Shown here one piece after another: positions 9,046-18,209 of a DNA stretch of 64,000 nt. A program made the position numbers and the translations under genes. The first letter of the stretch is position 1, and every line of letters begins with the position of its first letter. The notes under the pieces are model-generated. The model saw only the letters and a list, made by a program, of their open reading frames with translations. It did not search any database and had not been told where the DNA came from. This stretch comes from Solirubrobacteraceae bacterium. Its GTDB lineage: Bacteria > Actinomycetota > Thermoleophilia > Solirubrobacterales > Solirubrobacteraceae. The stretch covers positions 1 to 64,000 of the forward strand of contig JAPSGI010000005.1 of assembly GCA_031177685.1 (NCBI GenBank). Reading direction: 5' to 3'.

Positions 9046-9074
9046 ACGAAAGCGTCCCCACAGGACGCTTTCGT
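9046..9074. terminator. Perfect 12-bp inverted repeat between convergent purM and DsbA-like genes
   Basis: acgaaagcgtcc (9046-9057) and ggacgctttcgt (9063-9074) are exact inverses around a 5-nt loop. The hairpin sits between two converging genes, so it most likely ends transcription from both sides, although no long T-run follows. An imperfect outer pair (tcaggggtc near 9018 and gaccccctga near 9094) could lengthen the structure. Confidence 0.65.
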
Positions 9075-9148
9075 TACCCACACCCCCGAAACGACCCCCT
9101 GAATGCCCGTCGTTTGCGGCAAAAGCGTCACGGACTTGGCCTGGAGCG

Positions 9149-9958
9149 CTAAGCAAGCGCCCACAGCTCCCCGCCCAGCGTCCGTTCACAAGTGACCTGC
9201 CACTCGGAAACGAGCCGCCAGAGCTCAGCTGGGGCGCGGGGGCCGGGCAGGTCGCAGAGCGCGGAGACCTCGGCCGTGGCCATGGTCCCGAAGCGGCGTA
9301 ACGCGTCCGTAATCGAGGGCGCAGACGAACCGGACGGCGTGGCCCCGGCCGCGAGCGCGGCATCCCGATAGGCCTCCCAAGCCGCGGGCCCGTACACCCC
9401 GTGCAAGACGCCGTCCGCACCCACGAACTCGATCGAGGGGAGCTTGACCCGGCCGCGCGCCTCGGAATGGTGCGCCACATCCACGGAACGCGCCCGTTCC
9501 AGATCCGCCCCGAACGCCTCCATCACCGCGTTCGACCCCAGGTCCACCCGGAACCGCGATAGGTCCAGACCACCCAGCGAGCGCGCCACCGACTCGAACG
9601 CCTCCGCATGATCCAGCCGCGCCCGCCGCAGCGCGAACCCCTCCCGCAACGCCCGCAGATACCGCCCCGGATCGCCCTGCTCGGCGGCCGCCTTGGCCGC
9701 CATGCAGGCCGGATACGAGGTCCGCACGCCGCCGGCGAGCCAGCCCCGCACGTCCACCGGCATCCCCGAGGCGGCCGCGGCCTCGAGCCAGTCGAGGGCC
9801 TCCTCCGGCCCCGGGGGCAGTTCGCGGATGCCCGCCATGACGTAGGTGAACTCGACCGACCCGTCGAACTCCACCTGCAAACGTCGCACGATCGGCTCGA
9901 TCGACCATGACCACGCGCACGCTGGATCCGTGTAGTACCACGCATGAACTGCCGCCAC
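9149..9958 (-). CDS. DsbA-fold (FrnE/SpxH-like) protein lacking the second active-site cysteine
   Basis: 269 aa from GTG at 9958. The N-terminus (YYTDPACAWSWSIEPIVRRL) matches the DsbA-like thioredoxin-fold subgroup that includes FrnE and the ClpXP adaptor YjbH/SpxH, where the motif is DPxCxWCxxxEP. Here only the first cysteine is present; the second is replaced by Ser (C-A-W-S). A helical insert (WLAGGVRTSYPACMAAKAA) and a cis-Pro-like region (VKLPSIEFVG) support the fold. Without a resolving cysteine it probably cannot work as a standard disulfide oxidase; an isomerase or adaptor role is possible. Divergent from the kinase starting at 9982, only 23 bp away. Confidence 0.8.
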   Translation of the reverse strand: MAAVHAWYYTDPACAWSWSIEPIVRRLQVEFDGSVEFTYVMAGIRELPPGPEEALDWLEAAAASGMPVDVRGWLAGGVRTSYPACMAAKAAAEQGDPGRYLRALREGFALRRARLDHAEAFESVARSLGGLDLSRFRVDLGSNAVMEAFGADLERARSVDVAHHSEARGRVKLPSIEFVGADGVLHGVYGPAAWEAYRDAALAAGATPSGSSAPSITDALRRFGTMATAEVSALCDLPGPRAPAELWRLVSEWQVTCERTLGGELWALA

Positions 9959-9981
9959 GAGCGCAAAATAGAGGGCACGGG

Positions 9982-11475
9982 ATGCAGACCCTCCTCGGCA
10001 CCTCCCTGAACGGCCGCTACAGACTCGACGCGAAGGTCGGCGCGGGAGGCATGTCGACGGTGTACCGCGCCTTCGACATGACGCTCGAGCGGCCGGTCGC
10101 GATCAAGCTCCTGCACCGCGAGATCGCGAGCGACTCCGACCAGATCGAGCGCTTCCGCCGCGAGGCCCGCGCCGTCGCCCAGCTCTCGCATCCGCACATC
10201 GTCACCGTGATCGACGCGGGCGAGGACGACGGGCGCCCCTACATCGTCTTCGAGTACGTCGAGGGCCGCACGCTCAAGCAGGCGATCAAAGAGGCCGGCC
10301 GCCTGCCCGTCTCCGAGGCCGTCGCCTACGCGCTGGAGATCGCCCGCGCGCTGGGCTGCGCACACGACAACAACATCGTCCACCGCGACGTCAAGCCGCA
10401 GAACGTCCTGGTGGACGTCGAGGGCCGCGCCAAGGTGACCGACTTCGGGATCGCCCGCTCGCTGGACGAGGAGGGCCTGACCGCGGACGGCCGCGTGCTG
10501 GGCACGACGGACTACGTCAGCCCCGAGCAGGCGCTGGGCCACCCGGTGACCCCGCAGTCCGACCTCTACTCGCTGGGAATCGTGCTCTACGAGATGCTCA
10601 CGGGAGAGGTCCCCTTCAAGGGCGAGAACCAGGTGGCCGTCGCGATGAAGCACGTGCGCGAGGCTCTCCCGGACGTGCAGGCGCGCCGCCCCGAGGTCTC
10701 CGCGGCGCTCGCGGCGATCGTGGACCGCGCGACCGCCAAGGACCTGACGCGCCGCTACGCCAGCGACGCCGAGCTGATCGCCGACCTCGAGGACGCGCTC
10801 GCGCTGGAGACCGCCCGCGCGGGCTCGGCCACCGGCGAGGCGACGACCGTGATCCGCACCCTCTCCCCCCGCGCCCGGCGCCGGCTCCCGCTGCGGGTCA
10901 TCCATCCCGGCTGGCTCGCGTTCGCCGCACTGCTCGCGGTGGCGGCCGCCGGCACCCTCGCCGTGGTCCTCTCCGGCCAGACCGAGCGCGGGACCGGCAC
11001 CCGCGGGGCCAGCAAGCCGGTCGGCCTGTCCCCGATCTCGCTCTCGCAGTCGGCGGCCACGGACTTCGACCCGTACGGGACCGGTTCCACCGGCGAGCAC
11101 CCGGACGAGCGCAGCCTCGCCGTGGACCGCGACGTGTCCACCTTCTGGAGCACCGAGCGCTACGACGGCGGCCTCGGAAGCAAGCCCGGCGTGGGCATCC
11201 ACGTCGACGCCAAGCCCGGCGTGGCGGCGCGCGCGCTGGAGATCCGCACCCCCGAGCCGGGGTTCATCGGCGCCGTGTACGCCGCGGACAGCGGCCCCCC
11301 GAAGGACATCTCCGGCTGGACGCTGGTGGCGCCCGCCCGCACGGTCACCGAGCAGCGCCAGCGCTTCGACCTCGACACGCGCGGGCGCCGCTACCGCTGG
11401 TACCTGCTGTGGATCACCCGCCTGGCCGACGGGCGCGGGCAGGCCAAGGTCTCGGAGATCTACCTCTTCCGCTAG
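9982..11475 (+). CDS. Membrane Ser/Thr protein kinase with C-terminal discoidin-like (F5/8 C-type) ectodomain
   Basis: 497 aa from ATG at 9982 (MQTLLGTSLNGRYRLD); GTGs further upstream lack the kinase N-terminus. The kinase domain (about 12-275) has the glycine loop VGAGGMSTVY, the Lys in VAIKLL, HRDVKPQN (134-141) and DFG (154-156). One membrane segment (about 311-330) follows, and then a ~150-residue external domain with DRDVSTFWSTERYDGG and RYRWYLLWITRLADG, resembling the galactose-binding-like discoidin/F5-8 C fold. Such a domain could sense glycans outside the cell; this is inference. It converges on the cyclase gene, sharing a CTAG at 11472-11475 that gives both stop codons. Confidence 0.88.
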   Translation: MQTLLGTSLNGRYRLDAKVGAGGMSTVYRAFDMTLERPVAIKLLHREIASDSDQIERFRREARAVAQLSHPHIVTVIDAGEDDGRPYIVFEYVEGRTLKQAIKEAGRLPVSEAVAYALEIARALGCAHDNNIVHRDVKPQNVLVDVEGRAKVTDFGIARSLDEEGLTADGRVLGTTDYVSPEQALGHPVTPQSDLYSLGIVLYEMLTGEVPFKGENQVAVAMKHVREALPDVQARRPEVSAALAAIVDRATAKDLTRRYASDAELIADLEDALALETARAGSATGEATTVIRTLSPRARRRLPLRVIHPGWLAFAALLAVAAAGTLAVVLSGQTERGTGTRGASKPVGLSPISLSQSAATDFDPYGTGSTGEHPDERSLAVDRDVSTFWSTERYDGGLGSKPGVGIHVDAKPGVAARALEIRTPEPGFIGAVYAADSGPPKDISGWTLVAPARTVTEQRQRFDLDTRGRRYRWYLLWITRLADGRGQAKVSEIYLFR

Positions 11476-12578
11476 CCGGGGCGCCGCACCCGGAACAACC
11501 GGACGGGATGGCGGATCCCCTTCAGCCGCCGCGAGCCGGCGGCCGACCAGCCCCATTCCTCCCCGGCCGCCTCGCGCCCCGCCTCGGTGGTCAGCACGCT
11601 GCCCGCGCGCGCGACGTCGGTGACCCGGCTGGCCAGATTCACCGTGTGCCCGTACCAGTCGCCGCCCCGGTTGAGCACGGGACCGAAGTCCATGCCGACG
11701 CGCAACTGGGGGAAGTCGCGCCCCTCCGCGTCGGCCGCCTCCACCATCGACAGCACCGAGTCCAGCAGCGGCTCGGCCTGCGGCGAGACCAGCATGGCCG
11801 CGTCGCCCACCGTCTTGACCAGCTTGACGGGCGGGCGCACGGCGGCCTCCGCCAGCTCGGCCAGGCGGTCCGCCAGCGCGCCCAGCTCGGCCAGCGGGCG
11901 CGCCTCGCCGACCCGCGTGAAGCCGACGAGGTCGCCGAACGCCACCGCCATGTCGCGCGCCCCCGGCAGCGCCCGCCCCGTGGCGAGCTCGACCCGCGAG
12001 ACGACGTCGCTGCGGATCTGCTCGGCCAGGTGCGCGGTCAGCGCGTCGTAGAGCATCGGCGCCACCTCGGGCAAGAGCTCCCGCGCCGCCGCGGTGTAGC
12101 GCAGGCCGATCTCGTGCTCGCTGGAGGAGGCCGGCATCACCGCCTCGTAGACCAGCGCGCGCATCGCCTCGGCCAGGCGGGACATCGACTGGCCGATCAC
12201 GCGGGAGACCTCGATCATCCCCTCCTCGGGCAGGCCGAAGCGCCGGAACTCGCCGACGCGGCGGGCGGCCACGAGACCCGGCTCGGTGAACGTCCGCTCC
12301 TCGGGGTCGAGGATCGGCATCCCGAAGGCCTGCTGGATGCGGGCCAGGAACTCGTACGGGATCTCCGCCCGCTCGGCCACCTCGCGCGCCGTATAGCGCG
12401 CCTCGCGCCGCAGCTCGCGGTCGAAGGGGAGCAGCGGCAGGCGGTCCTGCGCGGCCGCCTCGCGCAGCTCGTCGAGGGAGAAGCCGGCGTCGTGGAGCTC
12501 CTCGAGCAGCGCCAGGCGGGCCGCGCGGTCGTCCCCCCCGACGCCGTCCAGCAGGCCCTCGGCGGCGAAGTCGACCAT
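11472..12578 (-). CDS. Class III adenylate/guanylate cyclase with N-terminal regulatory domain (Rv1264-like)
   Basis: 368 aa. Residues ~1-180 resemble the Ad_Cy_reg domain of mycobacterial Rv1264, an autoinhibitory helical module, with YTAREVAERAEIPYEFLARIQQAFGMP and a later coiled stretch. Residues ~205-360 form the cyclase domain: a metal-binding Asp in AVAFGDLVGFTRVGE, a second in VKTVGDAAMLVS, and the transition-state region DWYGHTVNLASRV. The metal aspartates are present; base specificity is not certain. The start ATG overlaps the ddl stop by 1 nt (TGATG), so the cyclase is co-transcribed with ddl and the PASTA kinase upstream, tying a cyclic nucleotide to the cell-wall signalling operon. 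Confidence 0.88.
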   Translation of the reverse strand: MVDFAAEGLLDGVGGDDRAARLALLEELHDAGFSLDELREAAAQDRLPLLPFDRELRREARYTAREVAERAEIPYEFLARIQQAFGMPILDPEERTFTEPGLVAARRVGEFRRFGLPEEGMIEVSRVIGQSMSRLAEAMRALVYEAVMPASSSEHEIGLRYTAAARELLPEVAPMLYDALTAHLAEQIRSDVVSRVELATGRALPGARDMAVAFGDLVGFTRVGEARPLAELGALADRLAELAEAAVRPPVKLVKTVGDAAMLVSPQAEPLLDSVLSMVEAADAEGRDFPQLRVGMDFGPVLNRGGDWYGHTVNLASRVTDVARAGSVLTTEAGREAAGEEWGWSAAGSRRLKGIRHPVRLFRVRRPG

Positions 12579-13561
12579 CAGTGGCGGTAGGCCCGCTCGC
12601 GCTCGCTGCGCTCCAGCGCGTAGCGCGCAAGCCGGTCGAGCAGCTCGTCGTAGGGCACGCCCGAGGCCTCGAAGAGCTTGCCGAAGACGCTCGTCTGCGT
12701 GAACCCCGGCATCGTGTTGAGCTCGTTGACCAGCACCTCGTCGCCGTCCACGAAGAAGTCCACCCTGGCCAGCCCGCTGACGCCCACCAGGCGGAAGGTC
12801 TGCACCGCCAGCTCGCGCACGCGCTCGCGCACCGCGTCCGGGACCCGTGCGGGGACGACCAGCTCCATCCCGCCGGGCGTGTACTTGGCCTCATAGTCGT
12901 ACCACTCGGCGTGCACCGTGATCTCGCCCGGCTGCGAGGCGAGCGGCTCGCGGTCGCCCATCACCGCGCACTCCACCTCCAGCCCGTTCGCCATCGCCTC
13001 CACGATCGCTCGCGGGTCGTGGGCGAAGGCCTGGTCGAGCGCCGGTCCCAGCTCGTCCGGCGCGCTGACCTTCACGATCCCCACGCTCGAGCCCAGCGCG
13101 ACCGGCTTGACGAACACCGGCAGGCCCAGGCGCTCCAGCTCGCCCAGCACCGCCGCGCGCTCGTTGCGCCAGCGCACGTCCTCCACGCCCGCGTGCTCCA
13201 CCTGGGGTATCCCGGCCTGCGCCATCACCTGCTTGAACACGAGCTTGTCCATGCAGACCGCGGACGCCAGGACGCCCGCCCCGACATAGGGCACGCCCAG
13301 GCACTCCAGCAGCCCCTGCACCGTCCCGTCCTCGCCATAGGGCCCGTGCAGCACGGGAAAGGCGACATCGGCGTCCAGCAGCCCCTCGCCCGGCACCACG
13401 CTCAGCGGCCGCCCCTCGTGCGACCAGCGCCCGTCGCGGGCGATCCGCACGTCGAGGACCTCGTGCCCGGCGCGCCGCAGCCCGTCGCGGACCGCCTCGC
13501 CCGAGGCCAGCGAGATCTCGTGCTCGGACGAGCGCCCGCCCGCGAGTACGGCGACCCTCAC
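12578..13561 (-). CDS. ddl: D-alanine--D-alanine ligase (first of two)
   Basis: 327 aa from GTG at 13561, overlapping the PASTA-kinase stop by 4 nt (GTGA). An ATP-grasp ligase that makes D-Ala-D-Ala for peptidoglycan. Key regions are VAVLAGGRSSEHEISLASG, FPVLHGPYGEDGTVQGLLE, the CMDKLVFKQVM lid lysine, PVFVKPVALGSSVGIVKV, and the metal-binding C-terminal ARVDFFVDGDEVLVNELNTMPGFT. It is complete. The final substrate loop has MPGFTQTSVF. A second ddl lies at 46568-47533 and differs in sequence, so one may have a different preference. Confidence 0.94.
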   Translation of the reverse strand: MRVAVLAGGRSSEHEISLASGEAVRDGLRRAGHEVLDVRIARDGRWSHEGRPLSVVPGEGLLDADVAFPVLHGPYGEDGTVQGLLECLGVPYVGAGVLASAVCMDKLVFKQVMAQAGIPQVEHAGVEDVRWRNERAAVLGELERLGLPVFVKPVALGSSVGIVKVSAPDELGPALDQAFAHDPRAIVEAMANGLEVECAVMGDREPLASQPGEITVHAEWYDYEAKYTPGGMELVVPARVPDAVRERVRELAVQTFRLVGVSGLARVDFFVDGDEVLVNELNTMPGFTQTSVFGKLFEASGVPYDELLDRLARYALERSERERAYRH

Positions 13562-15483
13562 TGCGCGGGGGGCGCCGGAGGCTCCGGCGGCGGCGTGTAG
13601 GCGCCCACGAAGATCGTGACTCGCGAGCCCTTGTCCACGCGGGTCCCGGCCGCCGGGGTCTGGTCGACCACCACGCCGTCCTGCGCCTCGTCGGTGACCG
13701 TGCGCTCGCGCGTGATGACCGTGAGGCTCTCCGCCGACAGCGTGCTGGACGCGGACCCCTGGTCCTGTCCGGTCACGTCGGGCACCTCGACCTGGGACGG
13801 CTCCTTGGCGACCACGATCGTCACGGTCGATCCCTTCTCCACCTTCGTGCCCTGGGCGGGGGTCTGGCGCAGCACCGTCCCGGGCGTCTGGTCGGACTCC
13901 TCCTCGGTCACGTCCGGCCGCAGGCCGGCGCCGGAGAGCTCGGACGACGCCGACGCCTCGTTCTGCCCCGTCACGTTGGGGACCGTCACCTGCGCCGGGC
14001 CGCTGGAGACGAACAGGGTCACGGTGGTGTTGCGCTCCACCTGCTGGCCGCCCGCGGGCGACGTGCGCGTGGCGCGCCCGCGCGCGATCGTGTCGCTCGG
14101 CTCGCGCTGGACGTTGACGCTGAAGCCCTGCTGCTCGAGCGCCAGCTGCGCCCGCGCCCGGGTCAGGTTGGTCACGTCCGGGATCACCGTCGTCCCCGGC
14201 CCGTCGGACACCGTGAGCGTGATCGTCGAGCCCTTCTCGACCTCGGTGCCGGGCTGGGGGTCCTCCCGCAGCACGCGGTCGCGGGGCGCGTCGCTGGTGA
14301 CGCCCTCGCGCTCCACCTCGAATCCGGCGTTGATCAGCGCCGCGCGCGCCGCCTGGTAGTCGCGGCCCACCACGTCGGGCACGCCGACCTTCTCGGGTCG
14401 CGTGAGGAAGAAGGTCAGCAGGAGCGCCAGCAGCAGCACCGCGACCCCGCCCACGATCAGCCAGCGGTTGCGCCGGCGCCGGCGCTCCTCCTCGTCCTCC
14501 GGCGGCAGCGGCTCGGGCGGGTAGGTCATCGCCACCAGCTCGTCGGGCGTCGGCGTCGGCGGCATCGGCGGGCCGGCCAGCGCGGTGGGCCCGGTCGGGT
14601 CGGCCGCCGCGACGGCGCCGAAGGCCGCGGTCGCCTGGCCCGCCGGGACCGCGACCATGGTCTGGCGGGCCTCCTGCAGCGCCGCCACGAACGCGTCGGC
14701 GTCGGCGAAGCGCCGCTCGGGCTCCTTCTCCAGCGCGTGCAGCACGATGGCGTCCAGCTCGGGCGGGATCGCGGGGTTGTAGGCGCTCGGCGGGATCGGC
14801 AGCTCGGAGACCTGCTTGAGCGCGATCGTCACGGGCGAGTCGCCGTCGAACGGCACGCGGCCCGACACCAGCTCGTAGAGCACGATCCCGATCGCGTAGA
14901 GGTCCGAGCGCGGGCCCACCGCGTGGCCCTGCGCCTGCTCGGGGGACAGGTACTGGGCGGTGCCCATGATCGAGCCGGTCTCGGTCATGTCCGAGGCGCC
15001 GGCCCGCGCGATCCCGAAGTCGGTGACCTTGGCGCGCCCCTCGTCGTCCAGGATCACGTTGTGGGGCTTGATGTCGCGGTGGACGATCCCGCGCTGATGC
15101 GCGAAGCGCGCCGCCTGGAGGATCTGCAGGACGACGTCGACGGCGCGCTCCGGGGCCAGCGGGCCCTCCTCCTGGAGGATCTGCTTGAGCGAGCGTCCCT
15201 CCAGGTACTCCATCGCGATGTAGTAGGTCCCGTCCCACTCGCCGCGGTCGTAGACGCCGACCACGTTGGGGTGCTGGAGCCCGGCGGCCGAGCTGGCCTC
15301 GCGCTTGAAGCGCTCGACGAACTCCTGGTCCTCCGCGAAGCGGCGGTACAGCAGCTTGAGCGCCACCTTGCGGCCCAGCTGGAGGTCCTGCGCGCAGTAC
15401 ACGTCGGCCATCCCGCCGGAGCCGATGCGCCGGACGATCGAGTAGCGCTGGTCGACGACGGTGTCTGGAGCGAGGTCGCGCAT
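13558..15483 (-). CDS. pknB: PASTA-domain Ser/Thr protein kinase (PknB-like)
   Basis: 641 aa. Kinase domain at about 12-275 with IGSGGMADVY, Lys43 in ALKLL, HRDIKP (135-140), DFG (155-157) and the GTAQYLSPEQ activation segment. There is an Ala/Pro-rich linker, one membrane segment (about 341-361) and four PASTA repeats (from about 366, ~66 residues each, each with a V-P-D/N-V-T/V start and ending on a polar-G-S-x-V-T-I strand). PASTA domains bind muropeptides and lipid II, so this kinase senses cell-wall precursors. Start ATG overlaps the pbpA stop by 1 nt. Only this PASTA kinase lies in the locus, unlike the PknA-PknB pair of Mycobacterium. Confidence 0.95.
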   Translation of the reverse strand: MRDLAPDTVVDQRYSIVRRIGSGGMADVYCAQDLQLGRKVALKLLYRRFAEDQEFVERFKREASSAAGLQHPNVVGVYDRGEWDGTYYIAMEYLEGRSLKQILQEEGPLAPERAVDVVLQILQAARFAHQRGIVHRDIKPHNVILDDEGRAKVTDFGIARAGASDMTETGSIMGTAQYLSPEQAQGHAVGPRSDLYAIGIVLYELVSGRVPFDGDSPVTIALKQVSELPIPPSAYNPAIPPELDAIVLHALEKEPERRFADADAFVAALQEARQTMVAVPAGQATAAFGAVAAADPTGPTALAGPPMPPTPTPDELVAMTYPPEPLPPEDEEERRRRRNRWLIVGGVAVLLLALLLTFFLTRPEKVGVPDVVGRDYQAARAALINAGFEVEREGVTSDAPRDRVLREDPQPGTEVEKGSTITLTVSDGPGTTVIPDVTNLTRARAQLALEQQGFSVNVQREPSDTIARGRATRTSPAGGQQVERNTTVTLFVSSGPAQVTVPNVTGQNEASASSELSGAGLRPDVTEEESDQTPGTVLRQTPAQGTKVEKGSTVTIVVAKEPSQVEVPDVTGQDQGSASSTLSAESLTVITRERTVTDEAQDGVVVDQTPAAGTRVDKGSRVTIFVGAYTPPPEPPAPPAQ

Positions 15484-16904
15484 CACTGGCTCCCCAGCAG
15501 CTTCTCGAGCACCTGCCGGGCGATCGGCGCGGCAACGGTACCGCCCTGCCCGGAGGTCCGCTCCACCGTGACCGCGATGGCGATCTGCGGGTCGTCCACG
15601 GGCGCCAGGGCGATGAACCACACCTGGTTGGTGCCATCGCCGCGCTCGGCCGTTCCGGTCTTGCCGGCCACCTCGATGCCGCTCAGCGCCGCGGCGGTTC
15701 CCGTCCCTTCCCGAACCACGTTGGACATCATGCCGCGCAACCGGTCCGCGGTCTCCCGCTTCATCACGCGCGAGTAGACCGAGCGGCCCACGTCGTCGCG
15801 CACGCGGCCGTCGGGATCGACGATGCGATCGGTCAGGTGGGGTCGCATGAGCCGGCCGCCGTTGGCCACCGCGGCCGACACCATCGCCATCTGCAGCGGG
15901 GTGACCTGCAGCTTGTCCTGCCCGATCGCCATGCGCCCCACGTCGATCCGGTCGCTGGTGGGCGACAGCAGGTCGCCCTCGAAGAACTCCCCGGAGGCGA
16001 AGCGCTGCCCGGGCGGGTAGTCCAGCGGCGGGCGGCGGTAGAAGCCGAAGCGCTCCATGTAGCGCGCCATCGTGCGCTTGCCGAGGTCCTCCCCGACCTG
16101 GGCCCACACGGTGTTGACCGACTGCGTGAGCGCCTGGGTGAGGGTGATCGACCCGAAGTTCGCGCCGCCGGCGTTGAACAGCGGCACGCCGGATATCTCC
16201 TTGGGGCTGCTGCCGTCCACCGTCGAGTCGGGGCTGTAGCGGCCGGTGTCCAGCGCGGCGGCGGCGGTCACGACCTTGAAGGTGGAGCCGGGGGCGTAGC
16301 GGCCCTGCGTCGCGCGGTTGAGCAGCGGCGAGTCGGGATCGCGGTTGAGCCGGCCGAGCGTGTCGGGGATGTCGTTGGGGTCGAACTGGGGATAGGAGGC
16401 CATCACCTTGACCGCGCCGGACTGCGGGTCCAGCGCCACCACGGCGCCCTTCTGCCCGCCCAACGCCTCGATGGCCGTGCGCTGCGCGTCGACGTCCAGC
16501 GTTGTCACGACGTCGTCGCCCACCTCGCGCTTGCCGGCGAGCTGGTCGAAGATCGAGGTCAGCTCGTCGCGCTCGCCGGTCAGGGCCTCGTTGCGCGAGC
16601 GCTCCAGCCCCGCCTGCCCGTAGCGCAGGAAGGAGTAGCCGACCATGTGGGAGAGCAGCGTGCCCTGCGGATAGCGGCGCGTGAACGTGTCGTCGGAGCG
16701 CTTGACGCTGCGCGCCAGCACCGTCCCGTCGGCGGCCTTGATGAGCCCGCGCTTGATCCGCGCCTGCTCGAGCAGCGGCCGGCGGTTGGCCGTGTTCTCG
16801 CGCAGCGACTCGGCGCCGAAGACCGTCCACCACGAGGTGGCGAAGACCAGCACGGCGAACAGGCCGACGACCAGGACGTAGAGGCGGTAGATGGGGGCGA
16901 ACAC
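15483..16904 (-). CDS. pbpA: Class B penicillin-binding protein (PbpA/FtsI family transpeptidase)
   Basis: 473 aa from GTG at 16904. One N-terminal membrane anchor (YRLYVLVVGLFAVLVFATSWW), a short non-penicillin-binding module, then the transpeptidase domain with the active-site STFK in YAPGSTFKVVTAA, the SVN triad in LTQSVNTVWAQ and KTGT in EVAGKTGTAERGDG. It crosslinks peptidoglycan together with a SEDS polymerase, and the next gene upstream is exactly that (ftsW/rodA). It is short for a class B PBP but matches actinobacterial PbpA. Confidence 0.94.
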   Translation of the reverse strand: MFAPIYRLYVLVVGLFAVLVFATSWWTVFGAESLRENTANRRPLLEQARIKRGLIKAADGTVLARSVKRSDDTFTRRYPQGTLLSHMVGYSFLRYGQAGLERSRNEALTGERDELTSIFDQLAGKREVGDDVVTTLDVDAQRTAIEALGGQKGAVVALDPQSGAVKVMASYPQFDPNDIPDTLGRLNRDPDSPLLNRATQGRYAPGSTFKVVTAAAALDTGRYSPDSTVDGSSPKEISGVPLFNAGGANFGSITLTQALTQSVNTVWAQVGEDLGKRTMARYMERFGFYRRPPLDYPPGQRFASGEFFEGDLLSPTSDRIDVGRMAIGQDKLQVTPLQMAMVSAAVANGGRLMRPHLTDRIVDPDGRVRDDVGRSVYSRVMKRETADRLRGMMSNVVREGTGTAAALSGIEVAGKTGTAERGDGTNQVWFIALAPVDDPQIAIAVTVERTSGQGGTVAAPIARQVLEKLLGSQ

Positions 16905-16907
16905 GGG

Positions 16908-18209
16908 CTAGCCGGGGCGCCGGGCGCGGTCGGAGACGAGCAGCAGCAGGGCGAGCAGCACGAAGTTGGCCACGATCGAGGAGCCGCCGTAGGAGACGAA
17001 CGGCAGCGTGACGCCGGTCAGCGGGATCACCTTGGTGACGCCGCCCACGATCACGAACACCTGCAGCGCGAAGACGGAGGTCAGCCCGGCGGCCAGCAGC
17101 GTGGAGAACGAGTCGCGCGCCAGCATCGCGATGCGAAAGCCCCGCTCGACGATCAGCAGGTACACGAGCAGGACGCCGCACGCGCCGACCAGCCCGAGCT
17201 CGTCGGCGATCACGGCGTAGATGAGGTCGGTGTGGGGCGCCGGCAGCAGCGTCCCGCCGCCGGGGATGTGCAGCAGCGCCTGACCGAAGCCCTGGCCCAG
17301 GACCCCGCCGTCGGCCTGCGCGAAGAGGGACTGGGCGATCTGGTAGCCCTCCTTGTCCACCAGCTGCGGATCGAACGGGTCCCGCCAGATCGTCACGCGG
17401 TCGCGCACGTGCTGGATCTGCGAGCCGAACAGCCACGCGCCCGCGGCGAACATGCCCAGCCCCACCACGACGAACGACAGGCGGTTGGTGGCGACGTAGA
17501 GCAAGGCCAAAAACGCGGCGAAGAACATCAGCGAGGACCCGAGGTCCTTGATGACTATAAGCATCATCATAGCCGCTCCCCACACCATCAGCAGCGGGCC
17601 GAAGTGCTTGAGCGGCGGGATGGTCAGCCCGAGGAAGCGCCGTGCTCCCAGGACCAGCACCTGGCGCGTGTCGCGCAGGTAGGAGGCGAGGAAGACGACG
17701 ATCCCGATCTTGGCGAACTCCGCCGGCTGGAACGTGATCGGGCCGAGCGAGATCGACAGGTAGGCGCCGTTGACCAACCCGCCCACCACGGGGAAGCGCG
17801 GCAGCATCAGCAGCAGGATCGAGACCGCCGCGATCGTGTAGCGGTAGCGCTCCAGCTTGCGGTAGTCGCGCAGGAAGACGATCGTGGCGCAGAAGAGGAT
17901 CAACCCGACCACGAACCACTGCGCCTGCTCGCGCGCCAGCTCCTCGTCGATCCGGTAGATCATCACCAGGCCGAAGGAGGCCAGCACCGCCACGAGCGGG
18001 AAGAGGTAGGGGTCGGCGTGCGGCAGCGCGACGCGCAGGAAGAGGTGGCCGGCGAGGCACAGGCCGAGGAAGATCGCCCCGTAGGTCAGGGACAGGTCCG
18101 AGAGCTGGTCGGACTGCTGGACGAAGATGGCGGTGAAGCCGGCGGTCAGCAGGAGCGCCGAGGGGACCAGGCCGAAGAGCTCGCGGTTGCGCTCGCTCAC
18201 CCGGATCAC
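16908..18209 (-). CDS. FtsW/RodA/SpoVE family SEDS glycosyltransferase
   Basis: 433 aa if begun at the GTG that overlaps the pstP stop (GTGA, 18206-18209); another GTG three codons on (18200) is also possible. About ten to twelve membrane segments. Family landmarks are ITFQPAEFAKIGIVVFLASYL, IKDLGSSLMFFAAFLALLYVA, the HTDLIYAVIADELGLVGA loop and LTGVTLPFVSYGGSSIVANF. SEDS proteins polymerise lipid II glycans and work with a class B PBP, here the gene directly downstream. RodA or FtsW cannot be separated with certainty; the gene order fits RodA of the mycobacterial locus. Confidence 0.93.
   Translation of the reverse strand: MIRVSERNRELFGLVPSALLLTAGFTAIFVQQSDQLSDLSLTYGAIFLGLCLAGHLFLRVALPHADPYLFPLVAVLASFGLVMIYRIDEELAREQAQWFVVGLILFCATIVFLRDYRKLERYRYTIAAVSILLLMLPRFPVVGGLVNGAYLSISLGPITFQPAEFAKIGIVVFLASYLRDTRQVLVLGARRFLGLTIPPLKHFGPLLMVWGAAMMMLIVIKDLGSSLMFFAAFLALLYVATNRLSFVVVGLGMFAAGAWLFGSQIQHVRDRVTIWRDPFDPQLVDKEGYQIAQSLFAQADGGVLGQGFGQALLHIPGGGTLLPAPHTDLIYAVIADELGLVGACGVLLVYLLIVERGFRIAMLARDSFSTLLAAGLTSVFALQVFVIVGGVTKVIPLTGVTLPFVSYGGSSIVANFVLLALLLLVSDRARRPG

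Noticed and set aside
13630-17360. Scattered TTGTCCAC sequences as DnaA boxes (in the PASTA kinase and the ftsW/rodA gene)
   Set aside because: They are isolated, within coding sequence and explained by codon use.
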